Below are positions 1 to 5,465 of a stretch of 5,465 nucleotides of DNA, piece by piece. Below the pieces are notes generated by a model. That model saw only the letters and a program-made list of their open reading frames with translations. It ran no database searches and was not told where the DNA came from. Within the stretch, counting starts at the first letter, position 1. The number at the start of each line of letters is the position of its first letter. Source of the stretch: Clostridia bacterium (GTDB taxonomy: Bacteria > Bacillota > Clostridia > Christensenellales > Borkfalkiaceae); the NCBI GenBank assembly GCA_029054485.1, contig JAIDFD010000129.1:1-5465 (forward strand). The letters are read 5' to 3'. The position numbers and the translations under genes are program-made.

Positions 1-32
1 TTTTGCCGCAGAGCAAAAGAAGAGAAGACCCT

Positions 33-60
33 TTGCCGCGCGCCGCACGGCGCGCGGCAA
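33..60. repeat. GC-rich perfect hairpin in the leader region
   Basis: A perfect 12-bp inverted repeat (arms 33-44 and 49-60) with a GCAC tetraloop. Ten of the twelve pairs are G-C. Position 32 can add a U-G wobble with 61. No T-run follows on the + strand, so it does not look like an ordinary intrinsic terminator in that direction. It ends exactly where the GGAGG at 61-65 begins. It could be an RNA structure insulating or gating that ribosome binding site, an mRNA 5' stabiliser, or a dispersed palindromic element. The octamer TTTGCCGC at its left edge (32-39) also occurs at 2-9, next to a smaller inverted repeat (TTTTGC 1-6 with GCAAAA 13-18). The pairing is certain; the function is not known. 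Confidence 0.6.
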
Positions 61-72
61 GGAGGTAAACTT

Positions 73-111
73 ATGGCAGATAAAGCGGCGGCGCAAATAA
101 AAAAAGGATAA
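73..111 (+). CDS. Possible 12-codon leader peptide
   Basis: ATG at 73 begins the frame MADKAAAQIKKG, ending with TAA at 109-111. A perfect GGAGG lies at 61-65 with a 7-nt spacer, which is as good as the ribosome binding site of the large gene downstream. The stop codon lies 83 nt before the ATG of the large gene. The peptide has no recognisable function. The same frame is open back to position 1, so these codons could instead be the 3' end of a longer gene entering from the left, with the GGAGG coincidental. All three + frames are open through at least position 65 because this stretch is GC-rich, so frame openness is not informative. The call rests only on the ribosome binding site geometry. 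Confidence 0.25.
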   Translation: MADKAAAQIKKG

Positions 112-180
112 GTCGAATGTGTGATTCGCGCCGCCCGCTTATATTTGGAAAAAGCAAATTACTTTGTTGTTGTAAACAAT

Positions 181-187
181 AAGGAGG
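181..187 (+). promoter_or_regulatory. Shine-Dalgarno of the large surface-protein gene
   Basis: AAGGAGG, a full-strength match to the anti-Shine-Dalgarno, sits 7 nt before the ATG at 195 and fixes that start. A short inverted repeat (TTGTT 167-171, AACAA 175-179) lies just upstream. I see no convincing -35/-10 pair between 112 and 180. TATATT at 140-145 is a possible -10 but has no matching -35, so the promoter may lie before this window. Confidence 0.85.
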
Positions 188-194
188 AAAGTAT

Positions 195-3100
195 ATGAAA
201 ATACAGAAAAGGAATATAACCACGGTAATATTAGCAATACTTTGCGCGATTGCGCTTGCAATCGGCGTAAGTTTTGTTTTGCCGAAGGTTGAAAATTTAT
301 CGGCGAATGCCGCAGGCGGTATTTACGATGATGCAAATAATACCTTTGTTGAAAGCGAGCTAAATGCGCTTGCGCAAGCTACGGGACAATATAAAAATTT
401 AAACGAATTAGTTAAAGATGTTAAAAGTGGTACAACACTTAAGGCAAATGATTTCGGCAGTTATGTGGTATCATTCGGTGGTATGGACTGGTGGCCAGTG
501 TACTTAACAAATGCAGGCGATAAAACAGTTCTTACTCTTTGGCTGAAGGAGTCTATTGGCGATTACACATGGTCGGATGGTTCTCAGTCGGTGGGTGCAG
601 CTAATCCACGAAGTAATAACTATTCTACTAGCTGGTTGCACGCAGCTATTAATGCTGGCAACACCAGTGCTGGATGTTATTACTATTATCCTAATCTCAA
701 TAATGGTGTCTGCACCCAGTATGCGAATAGCTCACGATCTCCAGTGGCACCTATTGAGCCAACAAATTTTAATACATTTCAAGATTTTGTAAGTGGCGGA
801 AAATATGCTGATGTGATTCTACCTGCGGGTACAGTTGCTTTCGGCTCTAACAGAAACGATACTCCGGGTTATAGCGAATCAGGCTATTCTTCGGAATGGG
901 CAGCTGATAACCTTTTCTTGCCTTCTTTTCAAGAAGTGATGTCTGGTGGAGACTGGAAGTGTACCGCAACGCAATGGGGGAGTTCAAATATTTGGCTTCG
1001 AACTGGGCTAATGACGAATTACCAGAATGCCTATACGTTTTGTGCCGGTAGTTTTACTGGCCCAGGTGTCGCGGCCGTTGTCGGCGTTCGCCCTGCTATT
1101 CATTTGGATGTAGGATTGCTTGTTGTTGGACCAAAAGATGTTGAGGTGGTTTATAATGGAAACGCTCAAACTATTGCCAATGTTGATGAGGATGATAAAA
1201 CGTGGTACGACAGTACTATAATGGATTTAACCTATCCCAGCAATACAGACGATATGAAAGTTGCAGGCACTTATTCCGTTAAGGTTGAGCTAAATGCGCA
1301 GGCCATTGCGGACGGGTTGAAGTTTGTCGGTAAGCCTGACGGCGCAAAAGGTGAAACGGAATCTATAAGATATTTTGATTTTAAAATTAAACCTAAGCCG
1401 ATTTCTGCACCAACGGTACAAAACTCAACCCAAACGTATAAAGCGGCTGAGTATGAGTTTGGTCTGAGCGGCTATGACAAGGATATAATGAGCGTGCCGA
1501 GCGGCGGCTATATATCAAACAACGGCAGTACAATAACTTGGGACAGCTCGGCAGAAAAGTTTAAAGCCACGGACGCTTCTACATACACTGTAAAATTCCA
1601 TTTAGACAGCCAAAACTATGTTTGGGACGTAGGTAACGGTACTACGGCAGACCAGTCTAAGACGATAACCATAAACAAAAAAGAAATATCTATAACAACG
1701 ACCCCAGCGGCGAATTCTGGTCCCAGCTGGGGCTTGGGTGAAACAGCAAGTATAGCTGTAACGGCATCGAGTGGAATAACCGCCGCGAACTATGTACCTG
1801 ATTTTGTATTGAATATGTACTATATCAAGGACGGTGATACAGCCAATCCTTTAACAACCGGTATAGACAGCAGTGCAATGACTTTGGACGTATCGCAGAT
1901 AGAGAGTTCCGGCGAATACAAGCTGTGTATCGAGCTTACGTCTGCACCGGCGAACAAAAACTATAGCATTAACAACGACAAGTTTGAAATGCCGTTTACA
2001 ATCGGTTCGGGCGCGGTAGATACAAGCGTCATCAACTGGCAGTACAAAGAGGGCACGGGCAACGCGGCGGACCTGTTTGACGCAAGCGGCGTGCAGGAAG
2101 TCCTGCGTTATAAAAAAGACGGCAACGATACTGTTAAGTATTATATACTTGCAAATATCAACACTTCGGGCAGCTATCTGAGCATAGATAACAGTTATAG
2201 CAGCAATGGCTATACGAACGGTTTAATGACCACCAACTCCGCCGGCGCGACTGTACAGTATGCCGACAAGGTCGGTACATACAAAACCCGCGTTGTGTTG
2301 AACACGGACAGCGACCACGTATTCGACGATGACCATAAGCTTGATACGGACGGTTTAAAGGGCTGGTATGAAATAGAGTGGACAATAAGCAAAGGCAAGA
2401 TAGACCAGGACTATTTAGACAACCTGAATGAGAATCTGCAGTACCGCGTGGCGGGCGGTGCATGGCAGACCTATGACCCTGACAATCCCCCTGCCTACGG
2501 CTCGGGGACAATAGAAATCAGGTTCAACCCTGCGAAGTATCCGGACGGCGTAAGCGCCGCTGAAATAACCGTAAACGACAAGAATACTGCTATCGGCACG
2601 TACACGGCGCAGGTGAAGTTTACAGTAGATACCAATAATTACGAGACGATAACTACCCAGTCGTTCCAGTGGCGAATCGGCGCGAAGCAGATAGAAGTGG
2701 ACTGGACGTCCGAGAACTGGACGGACGCAAGCGGCGACAACGTATTGGACGATTACGGCGTACCTTACCAAATCAAGGTACTCAATATCGACGACGATTT
2801 AAAACAGTATGTAGAGTATCAGTATTATGTCGCTAACTCCGATTTGAGTATGGGCTCATACGTCGGAACCAACGAAATCGGCTTGGAAGCATTGACTTCC
2901 GCACCGTATAACGCAAGCTCGGTCAACCCGATATACGTATACGTTAAAGCTGTAATCAAGAGCGGCGTAGACCAGTATGAATTAAAGGACGACAGCGGCG
3001 ATGACTGCACGCTTCTGTTCAGGCTCGGCGCAACGAATACGCTTGTGACTGTAACGCAGAACGCAAAGGAAATGGTTTACGGCGAAAGCGGCTTCAATTC

Positions 3101-4979
3101 AACGATACTTACGTTAATAGCTAGCGACACCAACGCGGCGTTGGGCACTAACTTTATAGAGGGAATCTACGTCTACGACCCGCAGGGCAACGAGCTTGGA
3201 CTGTTGAGCGCATTCGACGGAACAACCGCAACCGCGGGAACGTATACCATAAAAATCGTACTTACCGAAGCGGGCAATGATACATACACGCTTACGCCCG
3301 GTGCAAAGTATACCTTCACGGTAAAGCCCAAGGCGATACCGGTACCGACTTTGAGCGATATAGTGTTCAATAACCAGTTTATCGATTTAAGAGATTACCT
3401 CGGCGGCAGCTGGACGGAGTATCAGAGCATAATCAAACTCGGCGGCACTTACGACGGCGTGAAGAACGTAGGAACGTACTCAGTGACGCTTACTTTGACG
3501 GACGAAAACTATTGCTGGGATTACGGCACAAGCGCGAGTCCTGCAAAAGCAACAGTGAAATACAGCCTGACGGATAACGTAGTATGGAGCGGAGACGAAA
3601 CAGTAGCGAGCTATGACTGGAAGATAGCGCCCTATGTTTTAAAGGCTTCGAGCTGGAATCTGGGCGGTAAGGAAGGCGCGGTTTATAACATACCTGCCAA
3701 CCTTACCGAGGGCTTGGACGTGGATATAAATTATTTGTACCACACGGACAAAACGAGCAATCCTTTAGGCGATGGCGAGAGTTTAGAGGCAGGCAAGACC
3801 TACTTTGTAAAAGCGCAGCTTATCGGTGCGGACGCAAGTAACTTTGTGTTCGAGGACAGTAACGCAACGACTTCGGACTTTGCAACGTATAAAATCCCGC
3901 AGAGCGGCGCGGCGGCGTTTATGAACAGCGTCAAGGACTTTATGACCAAGACCTGGCTTGGGCTTCCGGTATGGGCATGGTTCCTTATCGCTTTGGCGCT
4001 GTTGATATTTTTAATAATCATAATAGTAGTAGCATGCAAGCGCAGGAAATCTAAGGAAGAGCGCGAAGAAATCAAGGCGCGTAAGGAAGAGGAAAGACAG
4101 CGCCGCGAGGAAGAGCGCCAAATGCAGAGAGAAAAGCTTGAAGCGGAACGCGAGCTTGCGAAAGCGAAGCAGGAAGCCGAGCTTGAAAAGATCCGCGCAC
4201 AGGCGGGAATGGGCATGGCAGGCGCAGGAATGGCAACAATGGCTATGCAGCAGCCTGTTCAGCAGGTACAACAGCCTGTGCAGGCGGTGCAACCTCAGAA
4301 CGATATGAACGCGCAAATGCTCGCGGAAATGCGTGCGCAGATAGCAGAGCTTCGCGCTGAAAACAGAGCGGCTCAGGCGCAGGCGCAACAGCAAATGTCA
4401 ATGCCGCCCATGCCTCAGTACATTCAACAACCCGTGCAAATGCCTATGCCGCAGTATATGCCCATGCCTCAACCGAGCGCGGACGGCGGAGCGTTGGCAA
4501 GGCTTGAAGCGCAGATAAACGCAATGCAGGCAGAACAGCGCGCACACTACGATGCGGAACAGCGTGCGGAGCTAGCGGCAATGCGTGCTGAACAGCACGT
4601 TGACAGGGAATCACGCAACAGTGCGGAACTTGCGGCAATGCGCGAACAGCTTCGCGGAGGTTATAACGGCATACCCGATTACAGCGTACCGCACGGACAG
4701 CAGACCTACGCACCTCAGACCCACGCAATGGATATGCTCGGCGCGCTAGTTGTGGCGGCGTTGAAAAATATCGCAACGGGTGACAAACCCGAGCCCGCGG
4801 CGGCGATACCGCAGAACGTGGAAGAGAGTACGCAAAACTCGCCCGCGCAGTATCCGTCCGATGCGGTGATAACGACTACTACAACGGTTGACACCACAAA
4901 GACGAAGCCCGTTGCACGCAACCGCAACGAGGACAGTAATTTCGATATAGACGGCTTTTACGACAATGCAGACTTTTAA
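195..4979 (+). CDS. Large single-pass surface protein: DUF6273-like domain, Ig-like repeats, TM helix, cytosolic coiled-coil tail
   Basis: A complete 1594-residue gene. Residues 1-40 are a signal peptide: basic start MKIQKR, hydrophobic core about 8-29, likely cleavage after SANA (39). Residues about 85-305 resemble DUF6273: VVSFGGMDW (91-99), LFLPSFQEV (240-248), IWLRTG (266-271), and the closing VGVRPAIHLD (296-305). This part holds cysteines 161, 173, 256 and 283. Residues 306-1234 form about nine divergent Ig-like units with approximate borders 403, 498, 608, 736, 833, 950, 1048 and 1149. They show recurring GTYxVxxxL strands and end in motifs such as KPKPI, KKEI and KPKAI. Units 2 and 8 share NYxWDxG (474-480, 1105-1111). 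A TM helix spans 1259-1281, followed by the stop-transfer KRRK. The tail is cytosolic: a highly charged coil (1286-1336), a Met/Gln/Pro linker, coils at 1372-1400 and 1433-1487, a short hydrophobic helix (1514-1523), a Thr run (1560-1564) and an acidic-aromatic end. There is no LPXTG or S-layer homology domain. An adhesive or structural envelope role is inference; no enzyme motif is visible. The exact number of Ig-like units is uncertain. Confidence 0.95.
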   Translation: MKIQKRNITTVILAILCAIALAIGVSFVLPKVENLSANAAGGIYDDANNTFVESELNALAQATGQYKNLNELVKDVKSGTTLKANDFGSYVVSFGGMDWWPVYLTNAGDKTVLTLWLKESIGDYTWSDGSQSVGAANPRSNNYSTSWLHAAINAGNTSAGCYYYYPNLNNGVCTQYANSSRSPVAPIEPTNFNTFQDFVSGGKYADVILPAGTVAFGSNRNDTPGYSESGYSSEWAADNLFLPSFQEVMSGGDWKCTATQWGSSNIWLRTGLMTNYQNAYTFCAGSFTGPGVAAVVGVRPAIHLDVGLLVVGPKDVEVVYNGNAQTIANVDEDDKTWYDSTIMDLTYPSNTDDMKVAGTYSVKVELNAQAIADGLKFVGKPDGAKGETESIRYFDFKIKPKPISAPTVQNSTQTYKAAEYEFGLSGYDKDIMSVPSGGYISNNGSTITWDSSAEKFKATDASTYTVKFHLDSQNYVWDVGNGTTADQSKTITINKKEISITTTPAANSGPSWGLGETASIAVTASSGITAANYVPDFVLNMYYIKDGDTANPLTTGIDSSAMTLDVSQIESSGEYKLCIELTSAPANKNYSINNDKFEMPFTIGSGAVDTSVINWQYKEGTGNAADLFDASGVQEVLRYKKDGNDTVKYYILANINTSGSYLSIDNSYSSNGYTNGLMTTNSAGATVQYADKVGTYKTRVVLNTDSDHVFDDDHKLDTDGLKGWYEIEWTISKGKIDQDYLDNLNENLQYRVAGGAWQTYDPDNPPAYGSGTIEIRFNPAKYPDGVSAAEITVNDKNTAIGTYTAQVKFTVDTNNYETITTQSFQWRIGAKQIEVDWTSENWTDASGDNVLDDYGVPYQIKVLNIDDDLKQYVEYQYYVANSDLSMGSYVGTNEIGLEALTSAPYNASSVNPIYVYVKAVIKSGVDQYELKDDSGDDCTLLFRLGATNTLVTVTQNAKEMVYGESGFNSTILTLIASDTNAALGTNFIEGIYVYDPQGNELGLLSAFDGTTATAGTYTIKIVLTEAGNDTYTLTPGAKYTFTVKPKAIPVPTLSDIVFNNQFIDLRDYLGGSWTEYQSIIKLGGTYDGVKNVGTYSVTLTLTDENYCWDYGTSASPAKATVKYSLTDNVVWSGDETVASYDWKIAPYVLKASSWNLGGKEGAVYNIPANLTEGLDVDINYLYHTDKTSNPLGDGESLEAGKTYFVKAQLIGADASNFVFEDSNATTSDFATYKIPQSGAAAFMNSVKDFMTKTWLGLPVWAWFLIALALLIFLIIIIVVACKRRKSKEEREEIKARKEEERQRREEERQMQREKLEAERELAKAKQEAELEKIRAQAGMGMAGAGMATMAMQQPVQQVQQPVQAVQPQNDMNAQMLAEMRAQIAELRAENRAAQAQAQQQMSMPPMPQYIQQPVQMPMPQYMPMPQPSADGGALARLEAQINAMQAEQRAHYDAEQRAELAAMRAEQHVDRESRNSAELAAMREQLRGGYNGIPDYSVPHGQQTYAPQTHAMDMLGALVVAALKNIATGDKPEPAAAIPQNVEESTQNSPAQYPSDAVITTTTTVDTTKTKPVARNRNEDSNFDIDGFYDNADF

Positions 4980-5020
4980 TGAAACTTAAAATAGGCGGCA
5001 GTGCGGCTATGTAAAGAAAC

Positions 5021-5054
5021 AAAACGGAAGTAACTTTTGTTACTTCCGTTTTTT
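5021..5054 (+). terminator. Intrinsic terminator after the large gene
   Basis: A perfect 14-bp stem (5021-5034 with 5039-5052), TTTT loop, and a T-run at 5049-5054 that overlaps the distal arm. It lies 41 nt after the stop codon, which fits a rho-independent terminator closing the transcript of the large gene. The left arm begins with AAAA, so it may work weakly in the opposite direction too. It separates the large gene from the independently promoted gene at 5419. Confidence 0.93.
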
Positions 5055-5304
5055 GGTTGAGGCAATGGGATTTGAAATATCTGCGAATAGTGAAATTATA
5101 GAATATTTAGATGCTATTTTTTTAGCGGTAAAATAAGTTGTAAGATATTGTCCGCCCAAATCTTGCCCCAAGGAAATAAAATATGTTAAATGGTTAAGCA
5201 GGCTTGAATTTGAACGAAGCGGCATTTGCTAATCAAATTATTATTTAATTGATGTAGTAGCAGGTTTACCGTACAAATTCATTGCACAAACGAAAATTAA
5301 AAAT
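5055..5304. other. AT-rich intergenic stretch without a supported gene
   Basis: About 250 bases between the terminator and the operator/promoter of the next gene. I find no tRNA-like fold and no frame with a usable ribosome binding site. A minus-strand frame (5225 to 5040) is open for 61 codons but has no Shine-Dalgarno. A plus-strand frame from ATG 5065 is open to 5230 except for a single TAA at 5134-5136. The last part (5291-5304) is A/T-rich and could act as an UP-like element for the promoter downstream. Any functional RNA here would have to be shown by conservation. Confidence 0.5.
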
Positions 5305-5326
5305 TTTTTGGAAACGTTTCCAAAAA
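5305..5326. promoter_or_regulatory. cre-like / LacI-family operator palindrome
   Basis: A 22-bp perfect palindrome centred on the CG at 5315-5316, with core TTGGAAACGTTTCCAA (5308-5323). The central AAACGTTT with flanking TG/CA is the hallmark of catabolite responsive elements and other LacI-family operators. It fits the loose cre consensus WTGNAANCGNWNNCW. It departs from stricter versions only at the symmetric G/C next to the TG/CA ends. It ends 3 nt before the -35 box, with its centre about 50 bp upstream of the predicted transcription start. CcpA is the natural candidate, which would link the downstream ATPase gene to carbon status. A local LacI-type sugar repressor is the alternative. 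The position just upstream of -35 is compatible with activation or repression, and the sequence alone does not decide which. Confidence 0.82.
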
Positions 5327-5329
5327 TCC

Positions 5330-5358
5330 TTGCATTTATAAAAAACTTGTAGTATAAT
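5330..5358 (+). promoter_or_regulatory. Sigma-A promoter of the ABC ATPase gene
   Basis: The -35 box TTGCAT (5330-5335) and a perfect -10 box TATAAT (5353-5358) are separated by exactly 17 bp. Transcription would start near 5364-5366, giving a 5' UTR of about 54 nt before the ATG at 5419. The -35 matches consensus TTGACA at four of six positions (TTG and the A at position 4 shifted into C/A order), so it is moderately strong. Regulation by the adjacent palindrome is likely. Confidence 0.85.
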
Positions 5359-5363
5359 ACAAG
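5346..5363. repeat. Inverted repeat embracing the -10 box
   Basis: CTTGTA (5346-5351) and TACAAG (5358-5363) form perfect 6-bp arms around GTATAA, so the dyad encloses the -10 hexamer. It could be a second operator for a repressor that blocks the -10 region, or it could be a chance result of an AT-rich promoter. It shares no sequence with the cre-like palindrome upstream. Confidence 0.3.
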
Positions 5364-5405
5364 AAAAGTTAGTTTTTAACATTTTTAGAACAAATTTTTC
5401 AGTCA

Positions 5406-5414
5406 AGGGGGGAG
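5406..5414 (+). promoter_or_regulatory. Shine-Dalgarno of the ABC ATPase gene
   Basis: AGGGGGGAG lies before the ATG at 5419. AGGGGG (5406-5411) pairs with the anti-Shine-Dalgarno using one G-U wobble at 7-nt spacing. GGAG (5411-5414) pairs at a tighter 4 nt. Either register supports the start at 5419. Confidence 0.8.
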
Positions 5415-5418
5415 CAAA

Positions 5419-5465
5419 ATGGCTGGATTATCTCTTAAACATATTTATAAGGTATATCCTGGTAG
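5419..5465 (+). CDS. Sugar ABC transporter ATP-binding protein, MsmX/UgpC-like (5' end only)
   Basis: Only the first 15 codons are inside the window: MAGLSLKHIYKVYPG. This matches the typical start of the MalK/UgpC/MsmX family of carbohydrate ABC-importer ATPases, where a first beta strand (L-x-L-K-x-I-x-K-x-Y) precedes the Walker A loop about 30 residues further on. In that family the protein binds and hydrolyses ATP on the cytoplasmic face of sugar permeases. In Bacillus one such ATPase serves several importers. The start is supported by the ribosome binding site, the consensus promoter and the cre-like operator directly upstream, which agree with a sugar-uptake role. Walker A, the signature motif and the C-terminal regulatory domain are not visible, so family membership rests on a short N-terminus plus context. 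Confidence 0.72.
   Translation, partial: MAGLSLKHIYKVYPG

Noticed and set aside
1..111. 3' end of an upstream protein gene
   Set aside because: All three + frames are open from position 1 to stops at 66-68, 98-100 and 109-111, so no frame can be preferred. The inferred residues are Arg-rich and resemble no family. It is possible but unsupported.
243..245. Lipoprotein cysteine in the signal peptide (Cys17)
   Set aside because: The hydrophobic core continues for 12 residues after this cysteine and no lipobox spacing is present. A type I cleavage near residue 39 fits better.
456..1109. Variable region of a diversity-generating retroelement
   Set aside because: The domain end resembles C-type-lectin-like targets, but it is N-terminal in a very long gene. 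No template repeat, reverse transcriptase or accessory gene is present in the window.
2158..2771. Overlapping minus-strand frames opposite the Ig-like stalk
   Set aside because: Shadow frames of the main gene, with compositions (Cys/Arg/Ser-rich) unlike real proteins and no start signals.
3800..4394. Two long minus-strand frames opposite the TM and coiled-coil tail
   Set aside because: They are antisense to clearly coding sequence. Their Leu/Arg/Ser-rich products reflect the complement of Glu/Lys/Ala codons, and they lack ribosome binding sites.
4900..4979. Sortase (LPXTG-type) anchor at the C-terminus
   Set aside because: There is no LPXTG-like motif. The TM helix lies 313 residues before the end and is followed by cytosolic-type sequence.
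5040..5225. Minus-strand 61-codon frame in the intergenic region
   Set aside because: There is no Shine-Dalgarno before its ATG and no clear promoter, and its stop falls inside the terminator hairpin. The product is not recognisable. Kept only as an alternative reading of the possible remnant.
4980..5418. tRNA, riboswitch or CRISPR sequence in the intergenic region
   Set aside because: There is no cloverleaf, no recognisable aptamer core and no regularly spaced repeats. The only strong structures are the terminator and the operator palindrome.

Overview
The window looks like part of a low-to-moderate-GC Gram-positive (Bacillota, Clostridia-like) genome, possibly an uncultured gut lineage. 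The reasons are strong AAGGAGG-type ribosome binding sites, a sigma-A promoter with consensus spacing, a CcpA/LacI-type palindromic operator, and a large secreted protein with a DUF6273-like domain and many Ig-like domains. The taxonomic assignment is inference; no rRNA or marker gene is present.

Layout. Positions 1-194 form a leader region with a very GC-rich perfect hairpin (33-60). A good Shine-Dalgarno and a 12-codon mini-ORF (73-111) follow directly, then the strong ribosome binding site of the main gene. Positions 195-4979 are one complete gene for a 1594-residue single-pass membrane protein. It has a signal peptide, a DUF6273-like domain (about 85-305), roughly nine divergent Ig-like beta-sandwich units (about 306-1234), a transmembrane helix (1259-1281), and a cytoplasmic tail of about 313 residues made of charged coiled coils and Met/Pro/Gln-rich linkers. 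A strong intrinsic terminator (5021-5054) closes the unit. Positions 5055-5304 are AT-rich and hold no gene I can support. Then come a 22-bp perfect palindrome (cre-like), a consensus promoter, a ribosome binding site, and the first 15 codons of a gene whose start resembles the MsmX/UgpC family of sugar ABC-importer ATPases.

The two genes appear to be separate transcription units. The first encodes a structural or adhesive envelope protein whose ectodomain is physically linked to a large cytosolic scaffold-like tail. The second is probably a carbon-catabolite-controlled ATPase serving carbohydrate uptake. The most unusual items are the tail of the big protein, the compositional break between its DUF6273-like part and the rest, and the leader structure.
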